DNA from: Ahrensia sp. R2A130
GTDB lineage: Bacteria; Pseudomonadota; Alphaproteobacteria; Rhizobiales; Rhizobiaceae
Assembly: GCF_000179775.1 (NCBI RefSeq)
Contig: NZ_AEEB01000022.1
Location: 372,001 to 436,000 of the forward strand
Length of the DNA stretch: 64,000 bases
Direction: 5' to 3'
The position numbers and the translations under genes are program-made. Under the pieces are notes generated by a model. It was not told the DNA's origin, made no database searches, and saw only the letters and a list, made by a program, of their open reading frames with translations. Below are positions 1 to 9,101 of this stretch, one piece after another; position 1 is the stretch's first letter; every line of letters begins with the position of its first letter.

Positions 1-412
1 GCCCGCCTTTTTCAAGCAGCGTCTGGCTCCACTTCGCGCCAAGCTCCGGCGCTTCCAGAACCGATTTCATCTGCGCCCATTCATCGAACATGAAACCGGC
101 AGCGGTGACGTTCAACGCCGGTTCGATTTCTGACAGCATGTTGTAGGGCGTGAATGATACGTCGATCGCGCCGGACTGGATTTGCGCAAACAGTTTGCGG
201 TTGTTGCCCAACTGTGCGGCAGGGAAAATCTGGATGGCAACGCGGCCTTCGGTGGCGGATTCGACTTCTTGTTTGAAGGCTTCTGCCGTGATGAAAGCCG
301 GATCGCCTTCACGCAGCACATGGGCCATGCGAAGGGTCACGTCTGCTGCAAATGCTTGCGCTGTCATCAATGCGCCGATTGCGGTGGCGAGGGCTAATTT
401 GATCGGTTTCAT
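1..412 (-). CDS. TRAP transporter substrate-binding protein (DctP family), 3' end cut by window edge
   Basis: Periplasmic solute-binding subunit of a TRAP importer. The protein starts at 412 with an ATG preceded by a good ribosome binding site (GGAGAACGACC). It has a Sec signal peptide (residues about 1-22, ending AQAFAAD), then the typical DctP start LRMAHVLREGDP and the AQLGNNRKLFAQIQSGAIDV stretch that forms the first lobe. About 137 residues are inside the window; the rest lies to the left. It is the last visible gene of the minus-strand operon aldolase-DctQ-DctM-DctP, 30 bases after the DctM stop. Ligand unknown; the neighbouring HpcH/HpaI aldolase suggests a hydroxy- or oxo-acid. Confidence 0.9.
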   Translation of the reverse strand, partial: MKPIKLALATAIGALMTAQAFAADVTLRMAHVLREGDPAFITAEAFKQEVESATEGRVAIQIFPAAQLGNNRKLFAQIQSGAIDVSFTPYNMLSEIEPALNVTAAGFMFDEWAQMKSVLEAPELGAKWSQTLLEKGG

Positions 413-442
413 GGTCGTTCTCCCGTTTGGATTTTGGTTGCT

Positions 443-1732
443 TTAGAAACCCGCAAGGCGGGGGATGAAGAGGATGATCTGCGGAATGTAGGCCATCAGC
501 AGAAGCGAGATGACGAGCGGCACAAGGAAGGGCGCCACCGCACGAAACAGCCGCGAAACGCGGAACCCCGTAATGTCGCTCATCACGAACAGCGCCAGCC
601 CGATGGGCGGCGTGAACTGGCCCAGCATGATGTTGAACACCAGCACCACACCGAAATGGATGGGGTCGAGGCCGAACTGGTTTTCCGCAATCGGGGCCAG
701 CATGGGGCCAAGAATGAGCAGCGGAATAGCGTTTTCAAGGATAGCGCCCAAAATGATGTTCACCACGATGACCACCAGCAAAAACACGGCAGCGGAGTGG
801 ATGTGTTCGGCAATGGTGGCGGCCAGCATTTGCGGCACCTGCCCGAAGGTGGCGACCCAGCCGAACAGAAAGGCGGAGGCGATGACGAAGAGCAGCCGCG
901 CAGAAGACAGCGCCACCTCTTCCAGCGCCGACAGCATTTCGCGGATGCCGAGCGAACGATAGATCACGGCAGCGATGAACAGCGCGTAGAGCACGGCAAC
1001 GGTTGCAGCTTCAGTCGGCGAAAACCAGCCGAACGCCATGCCGCCGACGATGAGGAACGGGGCGAACAGGGGCGGCAATGCCCGCAGGAAAGCGTGGCCC
1101 AAAGCGCGCCATCCGCCCCAACTGTCCGATTTGTAGCCCTTCCGCTTGCCCACCCAGTAGACATAGACCATCAGCGAAAACGCGATAAGAAAGCCCGGCA
1201 GGATGCCGCCTAAAAACATGCCGGAAATCGACGTGCCAGCGGCCACACCATAAAGCACGATCGGCAATGACGGCGGCAGGATTGGCCCGATGGAGGCGGA
1301 TGCCAATGTCACACCAGCGGTGAATTCTGGATCGTAACCCTGTCGCGTCATGGATTTATATTCGATCTCCCCCAGCCCAGCGACATCGGCCAGCATGGAG
1401 CCGGACATACCGGCAAAGACCAGCGACGAGGTGATGTTGACGTGGCCCAGTCCGCCGGGAACGCGGCCCACCAGTTGATTGCAAAAATCGAAAATGCGAT
1501 CGGAAATACCTGACACCGTCATCAGCTTTCCCGCAAACATGAACAGCGGAATGGCAAGCAGCGTGAACGAATTCAGCGACAGGGCCAGTTCATGCACCAT
1601 CAACGACAGTGGTAGCTGGTTGACGATGATGAAGATCAGCGAACACGCAATCATCGCATAGGCGATGGGCAGCCCGATGATGATGAGGATGATCGAGACA
1701 CCGATGATGAAAATTGTGAACGGATCGCCCAT
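443..1732 (-). CDS. TRAP transporter large permease DctM
   Basis: Large (12-TM type) membrane subunit of a TRAP importer, which moves the substrate with sodium. 429 residues, hydrophobic throughout, with family motifs such as ASASIGPILPPSLPIVLYG, FAGMSGSMLADVAGLGEIE and LGQFTPPIGLALFV. Start taken at ATG 1732 because it overlaps the DctQ stop by one base (TGATG), a usual translational coupling; a GTG one codon earlier is also possible. Sits between DctQ and DctP in the aldolase operon. Confidence 0.93.
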   Translation of the reverse strand: MGDPFTIFIIGVSIILIIIGLPIAYAMIACSLIFIIVNQLPLSLMVHELALSLNSFTLLAIPLFMFAGKLMTVSGISDRIFDFCNQLVGRVPGGLGHVNITSSLVFAGMSGSMLADVAGLGEIEYKSMTRQGYDPEFTAGVTLASASIGPILPPSLPIVLYGVAAGTSISGMFLGGILPGFLIAFSLMVYVYWVGKRKGYKSDSWGGWRALGHAFLRALPPLFAPFLIVGGMAFGWFSPTEAATVAVLYALFIAAVIYRSLGIREMLSALEEVALSSARLLFVIASAFLFGWVATFGQVPQMLAATIAEHIHSAAVFLLVVIVVNIILGAILENAIPLLILGPMLAPIAENQFGLDPIHFGVVLVFNIMLGQFTPPIGLALFVMSDITGFRVSRLFRAVAPFLVPLVISLLLMAYIPQIILFIPRLAGF

Positions 1733-2256
1733 CACTCAGCTCCGCCTTTATGGGCCCAGCCGTCGCGAAAGCGGCGCAAGCCGTTGCGGACCACGAAGAA
1801 CAAAAGTGGCACCGCCGCCAGCGGCACCGCTGCGGTGATGAGGTTGAACGATATGCCGAGCGCCGGTGTCTTCTGATACGAGGTTTCCGATAGGGTGTGA
1901 TAACCGCCAATCATCATCGCGATCAGGCAAGCGATAATCATGAGATCGAAAATGCCGTAGATGACGGCCACCACGCGGGGGCTGAAAATCTCGCGCACAA
2001 GCTCCACGCGGATTTGGCTGTCGCGACGTTCGACCGCAATCGCGCCGAGGAATGTCATCCAGATCACGAGCGCTGCGGTCAGCTCTTCCGTCCATGTGAA
2101 GGGCAGGCTGAACACGAAGCGTGACACCACCTGCAACGAACACAGAATGAGAAAGCCGAGCAGGATCGCCATAGCGATGGAGAGTTCGATATTGGCAAGG
2201 TAGAACCGGCCGGAGCGTTTCTCCACCTGCGGGGTGACATCGTGGTGGCCGCTCAT
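1732..2256 (-). CDS. TRAP transporter small permease DctQ
   Basis: Small four-TM membrane subunit that pairs with the DctM next to it. 174 residues with the DctQ pattern: a first helix after residue 25, then FTWTEELTAALVIWMTFLGA, followed by VERRDSQIRVELV, and two more helices. The start ATG overlaps the aldolase stop by four bases (ATGA) and its stop overlaps DctM, so aldolase, DctQ and DctM are translationally coupled. Confidence 0.92.
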   Translation of the reverse strand: MSGHHDVTPQVEKRSGRFYLANIELSIAMAILLGFLILCSLQVVSRFVFSLPFTWTEELTAALVIWMTFLGAIAVERRDSQIRVELVREIFSPRVVAVIYGIFDLMIIACLIAMMIGGYHTLSETSYQKTPALGISFNLITAAVPLAAVPLLFFVVRNGLRRFRDGWAHKGGAE

Positions 2257-3053
2257 GATGCGGCCATTTCTTTGGCCACAGTCATCACCTTATCGCGCAG
2301 CCACACGAGGTCTGACCCTACGGATGTGATGCCATAACCCCGCGCCACTTTCTCCCTCGCCTGTGCGACGGACCCGGCCAGACCGCCGAGCACAGCAGGC
2401 GATGCGGCAACCGCCTCTTCTATACGGGCAAGCGCGGTCGCAACATCAGCGTGGCCCATATCGTTCAAATGGCCGAGGTCTGCGGCCAAGTCGACCGCGC
2501 CGATGAACACGGCATCTATGCCTTCTGTCGCCGCAATGGCGGGGGTGGCTTCCACCCCTTGCGCGCTTTCGATCAAGGCGATGGACAGCAATGCCGGCGC
2601 GACCTCGTTGACATAAGACGCCCAGTCGAAACCGTAACCGGCAGCGCGCGCCACACGGTGCGTGCCGCGGCGGCCCGCAGGCGAATAGCGCATGTGTTGC
2701 ACCAGCTTCGCGGCTTCATCGGCATGGCGCATATCCGGCACGGCGATGCCCGCTGCACCGGCATCCAGCGCCAGTTTGATAAGCGACGGGGAAACTTCCG
2801 GCACCCGCACCACCACGGGCATTTCGCACGCATCGCAAGCGCGCAACTGGCCGTAGAGGCTTTCGTTGGTGTTGGGGGAATGTTCGGTGTCGAGGATGAG
2901 GAAATCGAACGGGCCGTGCGCCACCACTTCCGCTGCGATCGGGCAGCCCATGAACAGCCAAGCCGCCTGCAACGGCTCGCCCGCCGCCATGCGTGTGCGG
3001 ATGTTCAACAGCTTGTCTTTTGTGCGTGGGTTCACGGGTGCATCGTCCAACAT
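2253..3053 (-). CDS. HpcH/HpaI-family class II aldolase
   Basis: Metal-dependent retro-aldol enzyme of the HpaI / 2-keto-3-deoxy-L-rhamnonate aldolase family, cleaving a 4-hydroxy-2-oxo acid to pyruvate (or another small oxo acid) and an aldehyde. 266 residues from ATG 3053. The family residues are present: H58 in LDTEHS, R83, the metal ligand E162 in ALIESAQG and D188 in FIGAVDLA. A TTG start 16 codons upstream is possible, but those residues look non-coding. First gene of an operon with a TRAP transporter and divergent from a LysR gene, with an operator-like sequence between them. The exact substrate cannot be read from the sequence. Confidence 0.88.
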   Translation of the reverse strand: MLDDAPVNPRTKDKLLNIRTRMAAGEPLQAAWLFMGCPIAAEVVAHGPFDFLILDTEHSPNTNESLYGQLRACDACEMPVVVRVPEVSPSLIKLALDAGAAGIAVPDMRHADEAAKLVQHMRYSPAGRRGTHRVARAAGYGFDWASYVNEVAPALLSIALIESAQGVEATPAIAATEGIDAVFIGAVDLAADLGHLNDMGHADVATALARIEEAVAASPAVLGGLAGSVAQAREKVARGYGITSVGSDLVWLRDKVMTVAKEMAAS

Positions 3054-3118
3054 GAGTGTTGATGCCGAGCGTGGACAAGCGATGCGCCGGTAGCAAACCA
3101 AAATTTTCTTTGCCTTAA

Positions 3119-3133
3119 ATCAATTATTCTGAT
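3119..3133. promoter_or_regulatory. Probable LysR binding site in the divergent aldolase/LysR promoter region
   Basis: ATCAATTATTCTGAT is an ATCA-N7-TGAT dyad of the T-N11-A kind bound by LysR regulators. It lies 20 bases before the LysR start and about 65 before the aldolase start. The outer pentamers CCTTA (3113) and TAAGG (3138) form a further dyad. The core matches the larger palindrome at 10780-10824. Confidence 0.55.
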
Positions 3134-3153
3134 GCTCTAAGGGCGGAGGCAGC

Positions 3154-4083
3154 ATGATCAATTTCAAACAACTCGAAGCGCTGTACTGGGTTCGCCAGCT
3201 TGGTAATTACCAAAAGGCGGCTGACCGCATATCGGTCACGCAGCCCGCAATCTCTGCGCGCCTGGCCACCATGGAAGAGATGCTGGGCGCACGGTTGATC
3301 GACCGCACACCGGGCGGCTTGGGCTTTACACGGCTGGGGCTGGAAGTGGCCGACCATGCCGAGCAAATGCTGCTGCTGCGCGACGGTATGCTGGAAACCG
3401 TGCGCCGCGATAGCAAAACGCAGGTGCGTGTTGCGATGGTTGGCCCGGCCTCCACCTGCTGGGGCGAGCGGCTGCTGGTTGCCGCCCGCGACGAGCCGGA
3501 TATCTCGCTGGAATTCACCGTGGGGTCCAACGTGCAGATTTCCCGCGATATTCAAAGCGGCACCGTCGATCTGGCCTTCCTGTCCGCCCTGCCCCACGAG
3601 GAAACATCGACCCGCGATTTCGGTATGGATTTTGAAATCGGCTGGGTGGGTGCACCCAATTTTGCGCCTGCAGACGGCAAGCCGTTGACGGTGTCGCAAC
3701 TGCGGAAATCCGACCTCGTTCTCTATCCGCCAACATCGCCGCTTTACTCGCCGGTGCAGTCGATCCTGACCACATCATCCACGCAATCCGGCGGGCGGCA
3801 TTTTGCCAATTCGTTGCCCACGATCTGCGATATGTTGCGGCAGGGTTACGGCATGTCGGCCATTCCGCTGGCCGTGGTACAAGACGACATCAGCAGCGGG
3901 CGCCTGGTGCATGTTCCGGCGGAAGAGAAGATTACGCCGCTGACGATCTATTGCTCCCATGTCTCCCGACAGCGTGAGGCACTGGTGCGGCGTGTGTTGA
4001 AACTCGCGCAGAATGCGGCGGCAGATTTTTGCGCCGCCAACAGCGAGACCACGCGCTTTTACCGCACGACCCCCCCGGGTTGA
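3154..4083 (+). CDS. LysR-family transcriptional regulator
   Basis: 309 residues. N-terminal winged helix-turn-helix (residues about 3-60; QKAADRISVTQPAISARLATME) and a periplasmic-binding-like co-inducer domain from about residue 90. ATG 3154 follows the ribosome binding site GGCGGAGG. It is divergent from the aldolase-TRAP operon and convergent with the GGT-like gene (3-base gap), so it sits between the two catabolic operons. The dyad at 3119-3133 and the similar one at 10780-10824 make it the likely regulator of both; that is inference. The inducer is probably the transported acid or a breakdown product. Confidence 0.92.
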   Translation: MINFKQLEALYWVRQLGNYQKAADRISVTQPAISARLATMEEMLGARLIDRTPGGLGFTRLGLEVADHAEQMLLLRDGMLETVRRDSKTQVRVAMVGPASTCWGERLLVAARDEPDISLEFTVGSNVQISRDIQSGTVDLAFLSALPHEETSTRDFGMDFEIGWVGAPNFAPADGKPLTVSQLRKSDLVLYPPTSPLYSPVQSILTTSSTQSGGRHFANSLPTICDMLRQGYGMSAIPLAVVQDDISSGRLVHVPAEEKITPLTIYCSHVSRQREALVRRVLKLAQNAAADFCAANSETTRFYRTTPPG

Positions 4084-4086
4084 TTG

Positions 4087-5703
4087 TCAGGCCCGAACGG
4101 ATGCGGTTGCGGTGGTGGCGTCTTCATCCCACTCCAACCGCTCCGGCCCGGCGCTACCACCAACGGGTTGTGAGGGATCGTTCAACCCGCACCAACCGCC
4201 ATCATCATCTCGGGCAACGCCTGAAACGCAGGCGTAGAGTTTCGGGAAGGTCAGGCGTTGCGCCAGCTCCACCGGTCCGCGCTCCTGCAATTTCTCAACG
4301 ACCTTCGCACCAAGCGCAGGGTCGACGCGGGTGGAGCCACGGTCGGACGCATCGATGCGGGCGTGGTTCATGGCCTCTTCCAGCGTAGAGCCGAAATCCA
4401 ACATCTGCGCGGCCACCTGCGTAACGGCAGGCATGATGTGGTTGCCGCCGGACGCACCCAGCGCGAACAACCCCTTGCCGTCGCGGCTGGCGACCATGGG
4501 GCAAATGTTGGACGCATTGATGCGCTTGCCGCCCTCCATCGTGGTGGGGAAGCTGGGGCGCGGGTCGAAATAGGAGACGGCATTGTTCATCAGCAGCCCC
4601 GTCTTGGGCAGTGTGACGCCGGAGCCGAAGCGGTTCAGCAATGTGTGGGTGAGCGCCACCATATTGCCATCACGGTCCACGGCAGAAAGGTTCGAGGTGC
4701 ACGAGCCCTGTTCTGTGACGCGGCCGATGCGGATGTTGTGCTTGCGCCATGCGGCGTCCAGCGCGTCGGCATAGGTCGTCCATGTTTCGGGCGCGTCCAC
4801 ATGGCTTGGCCCTGAACCATTTAGGGGCATATGTTCAGCTATGTAAGCGAGCGCATCGCGCATCCGTTCGCCGCCACTGGTGACCCCCGGTGTGTGTACC
4901 ACAGCGCCGCGATGTTCAGCGCTACGGGCAGCTTCTTCTGTAACTGTATAAGCGGCAAGATCTTCACCCGTTATGGTCGAACCACCGGCTTGAAGATCAG
5001 CGACGATGCGCGCTGCAAGATCGCCGCGATAAAACGCATCAGCGCCACCGTCGGCATAGGCCTGCAACGTGTCGGCAAGGCCCGGAATGAACAGCCGCCC
5101 TTCCGGCAATATCGGCGCGCCGTCCGGCAGGTAAATCTTGCTCGACACATCATCATGTCGCAGCACCGCCATCATCAGCGACGATTGCAAACAGGTGAAC
5201 CAGTCCGACGCGATGCCGGTGCGCGCCATGACGACCGCAGGCGCTGCGATGTCGGCCAGGCTCATCGTGCCGTATCGCGTGACAGCGTGGTCGAAACCGG
5301 CAGCCGCCCCCGGCACGGTGATCGAGCGATAGCCTTCCACATTGGCATTGTCGCGCACGGTGGGAAAACCCATCAGCGTGATGGGCGCATCGGGGTTGGG
5401 CGGATAATCTTCCGTGCGGGTGGCGGCGGCCAGCACGCCTTGAAAATCGAGTGTGACCGCGCGGCCTTCCGCCTGCAGCCATATTGTCATCGCACCGCTG
5501 CCGCCCAGCCCGCACATCCATGGTTCGACGACGCCGAGCGCCAGCGCGGCACCTATGGCCGCATCAACCGCATTGCCGCCCCGCGCCAGAACATCGCCAC
5601 CCGCTTTTGCAGCCAGATGGTGCTGTGCGGCGACCACTCCGCCCGCGTGATGCAGGGCAGATTTGTTCACTGCCCAGTGTTCGACATCGGCATTGATGCT
5701 CAT
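4087..5703 (-). CDS. Gamma-glutamyltransferase-family Ntn hydrolase
   Basis: 538 residues, the usual length for the GGT family, whose members self-cleave to expose an N-terminal threonine. The predicted nucleophile is T336 in CTSNLSAVDRDGNMVALT, aligning with the TTHxSVVD motif of classic GGT; the second Thr and the His are replaced by Ser and Asn. The N-terminal GGNAVDAAIGAALALGVVEP and CGLGGSG (C64-G70) are family-typical. There is no signal peptide, so it is probably cytoplasmic, unlike classic periplasmic GGT. The start overlaps the upstream dehydrogenase stop by four bases (ATGA). Its context with a hydroxyacid dehydrogenase and an RraA-like aldolase suggests hydrolysis of an amide or acyl group in a catabolic route, not glutathione turnover. 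Confidence 0.85.
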   Translation of the reverse strand: MSINADVEHWAVNKSALHHAGGVVAAQHHLAAKAGGDVLARGGNAVDAAIGAALALGVVEPWMCGLGGSGAMTIWLQAEGRAVTLDFQGVLAAATRTEDYPPNPDAPITLMGFPTVRDNANVEGYRSITVPGAAAGFDHAVTRYGTMSLADIAAPAVVMARTGIASDWFTCLQSSLMMAVLRHDDVSSKIYLPDGAPILPEGRLFIPGLADTLQAYADGGADAFYRGDLAARIVADLQAGGSTITGEDLAAYTVTEEAARSAEHRGAVVHTPGVTSGGERMRDALAYIAEHMPLNGSGPSHVDAPETWTTYADALDAAWRKHNIRIGRVTEQGSCTSNLSAVDRDGNMVALTHTLLNRFGSGVTLPKTGLLMNNAVSYFDPRPSFPTTMEGGKRINASNICPMVASRDGKGLFALGASGGNHIMPAVTQVAAQMLDFGSTLEEAMNHARIDASDRGSTRVDPALGAKVVEKLQERGPVELAQRLTFPKLYACVSGVARDDDGGWCGLNDPSQPVGGSAGPERLEWDEDATTATASVRA

Positions 5704-7109
5704 GGAGAGGTTCCCTCGTTTTGGGCAAACAGAATATGCGGGTTGAACAGGCGTTGTGGGTCGAGACTGTCCTTCATCGCGTCCAGCAAGGCCAGCTTGG
5801 CAGGCGATGCCTGCGCGCGGAAACGCTCGCGCTTGGTGCGCCCGATGCCGTGTTCGGCAGCCACCGTGCCGCCCATAGCGTCCGCGCCATCATAGATCAT
5901 CGCAGAAATTTCAGCATCGCGTACCGTATCATAGGCGGGCATGGAGATGTTGAAATGCACATTGCCATCGCCCGCGTGGCCGAAGGCGTTCACCGTGCAT
6001 CCCGCAAAACGGCTCTCCACCCTCTGCGTCATATCAATGATGAAACCTGGCAGATCGGACACGGCAACCGCGATGTCATGCTTCAATTGCGGCCCTGCTA
6101 GCCGCTGCCCTTCCACCACCGCCTCGCGCAGCAGCCAGAACGCTTCGCCCTGCGACAGGCTTTCTGCAATCGTGCCATCGCCGACGATACCGCCTTCGAA
6201 AAGCTCTTCCAGAAAGTCCAAAAGGTCGACGCGTACTTTGTCCTCGTCACGGCCTGCCACCTCCAGCAACAGTGTCCACGCACAGTCGCCTTCAAGCGGC
6301 TGACGTGCGGCAGGCACATGTTTTAGCGCCATGGTGATGCCCGCCTTGCCCATGAATTCCAGCCGCTCGAAACCGGCCCCGAAGCGTTCATGCGCCCGCG
6401 CCAGCAGATCGGGCAGTGCTGCGAGTTCATCCAACCCCAACAAACACGAAACGAGTGCGCCAGGCCGGTCCACCAGCGAAAGCGTCGCTGCCGTTACAAG
6501 TCCGAATGCGCCCTCTGTGCCCACGAAGATGCCGGACAGGTCCGGCCCGAAATTGTTCTTCCGCAAAGGGCGCAAATCGCTTTCGACAGAGCCGTCCGGC
6601 AGCACCACTTCCAGCCCCACTACGAGGTCGCGCATCATGCCAAAGCGCATGGCGTGGGAGCCGCCCGCATTGGTGGCGATCAACCCGCCAACTTGCGCCG
6701 TGCCTTCAGACCCCAGCGCCACGGGCAGGCGCAAGCCCGCATCATCAGCCGCTGCTTTCACCGCAGAAAGCGTTGCACCGGCCTGTGCAGTGATGCTGCG
6801 GTTGGCGGTATCAGCCGGTTGAATCGTGGTCATGCGGGCGGTGGATAACACCACGCCATCGCCGGTTTCGTCCGGCACGGAGCCACCCACCAATCCGGTA
6901 TTCCCCCCTTGCAGAAATACCGGCACGCGATGGGCTTGGCACAATGCCACCATGCGCGCCGCTTCTTGCGTGGTGGCCGGTTTCAGTACCGCAAGGGCGC
7001 GCCCGTGATAGCGGTTCAACCAGTCGCTGAGATGCGGTGCCATTTCATCGGATAGGTCCGTGATCGCATGAGGTGGCACCGCCTCGCGCAACTGGTCGAG
7101 AAAATTCAT
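5700..7109 (-). CDS. FAD-linked 2-hydroxyacid dehydrogenase (GlcD / D-2-hydroxyglutarate dehydrogenase type)
   Basis: 469 residues. N-terminal VAO/PCMH FAD-binding domain with GGNTGLVGG at residues 68-76 and GSEGTAQVGGLIATNAGGSH, then the FAD-oxidase C-terminal domain with HAGDGNVHFN (about 377-386) and the EHGIGRTKRE motif that binds the catalytic metal and substrate carboxylate. Enzymes of this family oxidise D-2-hydroxyacids to 2-oxoacids and pass electrons to quinone or ETF. Two bases after the RraA-like gene and overlapping the GGT-like gene, it is a core step of the second catabolic operon. The true hydroxyacid is unknown. Confidence 0.88.
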   Translation of the reverse strand: MNFLDQLREAVPPHAITDLSDEMAPHLSDWLNRYHGRALAVLKPATTQEAARMVALCQAHRVPVFLQGGNTGLVGGSVPDETGDGVVLSTARMTTIQPADTANRSITAQAGATLSAVKAAADDAGLRLPVALGSEGTAQVGGLIATNAGGSHAMRFGMMRDLVVGLEVVLPDGSVESDLRPLRKNNFGPDLSGIFVGTEGAFGLVTAATLSLVDRPGALVSCLLGLDELAALPDLLARAHERFGAGFERLEFMGKAGITMALKHVPAARQPLEGDCAWTLLLEVAGRDEDKVRVDLLDFLEELFEGGIVGDGTIAESLSQGEAFWLLREAVVEGQRLAGPQLKHDIAVAVSDLPGFIIDMTQRVESRFAGCTVNAFGHAGDGNVHFNISMPAYDTVRDAEISAMIYDGADAMGGTVAAEHGIGRTKRERFRAQASPAKLALLDAMKDSLDPQRLFNPHILFAQNEGTSP

Positions 7110-7111
7110 GG

Positions 7112-7783
7112 TCAGCCGGCTTGGCTTTTGGCGGCTACCTTTGCAGATGCGCCCGACAGCTCCCCCAGCTTCTCGCCAGCAGTAATGCGCGGTTGGTTGG
7201 CATTGCCGCGCTCGGTTTTGGTTTCGGCAACCGAGATCACCTCTTCCAGATCTTCAGGCGCGATGAACAGCACGCCGGAATCGTCCGCCAGCACGGCATA
7301 GCCCGGCAGCACGGCAGCGCCCGCGATAGATACGGGAATGTTGAAGCCTCCGCCGATGTCGTAAAGCCGCGTGGTGATGGGCGACGGCCCACGTGACCAG
7401 ACGGGGAAACCGTGGCCCGCTATTTCGTCCGTATCCGTGTGCGCCCCATCCACGGCAGCGCCTGCAAAACCGCAGGCCTTGGCCGCATTGGCCACCCCGC
7501 CACCAAAACAGGCGTGGCGGGTATCGCCAAGGCGGTCGATGGCGAGAAAGTCACCTGGCCGCAGCTTGCCCACCACATCGTGCAGCAGGGTGGAATCCGC
7601 ACCCGGAACGGCAAGCGTCACCGCCGTGCCCACGACCGTATTGCCCGGTACAACGGCCTGTAGTGCGGGGTCGGCGAACCCGAACAGATGGGTGTGGCCG
7701 ATGGTGGCCGTTTCCAGTTTTGAAAGGCGCTCCAACAACGCGGGGTCGACTGCGTCCGGCAGTGGATTCAGCTTGTAGCTCAT
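7112..7783 (-). CDS. RraA-like / HMG aldolase-family protein
   Basis: 223 residues from ATG 7783. RraA-fold proteins in catabolic operons are usually class II 4-hydroxy-4-methyl-2-oxoglutarate (or 4-carboxy-4-hydroxy-2-oxoadipate) aldolases with oxaloacetate decarboxylase activity. The glycine-rich CFGGGVANAAKACGFAG and DGAHTDTDEIAG (about 110-121) match the family core, but the usual DGxxRD arginine is a threonine here while the following aspartate is kept. It may therefore have altered substrate binding or a different role. It follows DctM with 10 bases and precedes the FAD dehydrogenase by two. Confidence 0.82.
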   Translation of the reverse strand: MSYKLNPLPDAVDPALLERLSKLETATIGHTHLFGFADPALQAVVPGNTVVGTAVTLAVPGADSTLLHDVVGKLRPGDFLAIDRLGDTRHACFGGGVANAAKACGFAGAAVDGAHTDTDEIAGHGFPVWSRGPSPITTRLYDIGGGFNIPVSIAGAAVLPGYAVLADDSGVLFIAPEDLEEVISVAETKTERGNANQPRITAGEKLGELSGASAKVAAKSQAG

Positions 7784-7793
7784 AAAGGATCCG

Positions 7794-9089
7794 TCAGTTA
7801 GCGAGAGGGTCGGGGCCGAGAACAAAGTTCGGCAACCACAGCGAAATTTCCGGAATGAAGGTCAGCGCAACCAGCGTGACCAGCAGCGGGATGAGCATGG
7901 GCAGTGTGGCGAGCGCGACCTTTTCAAACGGCACCTTGCCCACTTCGCACACGATATAGAGCCCGATGCCCATGGGGGGCGTGGCGATGCCTATGAGGAG
8001 CGCGAGCTGCAAAATGATGCCGAAATGCACGCGATCGATACCGTAAGCATCGATCAGCGGCAGCAGGGTCGGCACTAGTATCAGCTTGGCTGGAACCCCT
8101 TCCACCACGCAGCCGATCAACAGCACGAAGATGATGAGCAGGCCGAGAAACACATTCACATTTTCCGTCAGCGCAAAGACGGCGGATGCGATTTGCTGCG
8201 GCACCTGTTCGATGGCCAGCAGCCAGCCCATGGCGATGGAAAAGCCGATGATGATCATAATGACAGACGTCATCATGGAGGTTTCCGACAGGGCCGCGAA
8301 GAATTTCTTGAAGGTCAATTCGCGGTAATACAGCCCCACCGCGATGCAGTAGAGACAGGCCAGCACGCCGGCCTCGGTCGCAGTAACGAAGCCGAACACG
8401 ATGCCGCCTAAAATGATGGCCGGTGCCATGAGCGCCAGCAGACCATCGAAACCCGTGCGGGCGACCTCACGAACCGGCGCGCGTTCCTGCACCGGAAAAT
8501 CGCGGAACTGGGCGATGGCACGAACGTAAATCATAAGCGAAAAACCGACCAGTAGGCCCGGCACCAGACCGGCAAGAAACATGCGGTCGATGCTTTGTTG
8601 CGCGAGAAACGCATAGATAACGAGGCCGATGGAAGGCGGAATGAGCGGGCCGATAACGGCGGATGCCACGGTAACGGCGGCTGCAAATTCCGGCTTGTAA
8701 CCGCGCTCCCGCATGGCGCGGATTTCGATAGCGCCCAGGCCCGCGCAATCGGCCACGGCAGCGCCGGATATGCCGGCGAAGATCATGGATGACACGATAT
8801 TCACCTGCGCCAGACCGGCTTTGAAATGCCCGACAAGCGCGTTGGCGAAATTGAAAATGCGGTCGGTGACGCCGGTCACGTTCATCAGATTGCCGGCCAT
8901 GATGAAGAACGGCACGGCCAGCAGCGAAGACTTGTTCACGCCTTCCAGAATTTGCTGCGGGATGATCTGCAATGCACCGGAAAAGTCCGACGTCAGGAAG
9001 GCCAGAATAACGGCGGCACCGATGGACATGGACACCGGCACGCGCAGCAGGATGAGCGCGATGAAAACGCCGAAAAGAATAATGGACAT
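7794..9089 (-). CDS. TRAP transporter large permease DctM (second system)
   Basis: 431 residues, fully hydrophobic with DctM motifs (FAGISGAAVADCAGLGAIEI, VASAVIGPLIPPSIGLVIYA, ATPPMGIGLYIV). Membrane channel of the second TRAP importer, encoded between its DctQ (12 bases upstream) and the RraA-like enzyme. Only moderately similar to the DctM at 443-1732, so the two importers are not a recent duplication. Confidence 0.93.
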   Translation of the reverse strand: MSIILFGVFIALILLRVPVSMSIGAAVILAFLTSDFSGALQIIPQQILEGVNKSSLLAVPFFIMAGNLMNVTGVTDRIFNFANALVGHFKAGLAQVNIVSSMIFAGISGAAVADCAGLGAIEIRAMRERGYKPEFAAAVTVASAVIGPLIPPSIGLVIYAFLAQQSIDRMFLAGLVPGLLVGFSLMIYVRAIAQFRDFPVQERAPVREVARTGFDGLLALMAPAIILGGIVFGFVTATEAGVLACLYCIAVGLYYRELTFKKFFAALSETSMMTSVIMIIIGFSIAMGWLLAIEQVPQQIASAVFALTENVNVFLGLLIIFVLLIGCVVEGVPAKLILVPTLLPLIDAYGIDRVHFGIILQLALLIGIATPPMGIGLYIVCEVGKVPFEKVALATLPMLIPLLVTLVALTFIPEISLWLPNFVLGPDPLAN

Positions 9090-9101
9090 AAGATTGCGCC
9101 C

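Noticed and set aside
434-1213. 260-codon plus-strand ORF rich in His, Arg, Gln and Asp
   Set aside because: It is the antisense shadow of the DctM gene; composition is typical of reading a hydrophobic gene backwards, and there is no ribosome binding site.
3054-3101. TTG start giving a 282-residue aldolase
   Set aside because: The added residues are Arg/Cys-rich and unlike the family; ATG 3053 gives the expected length.
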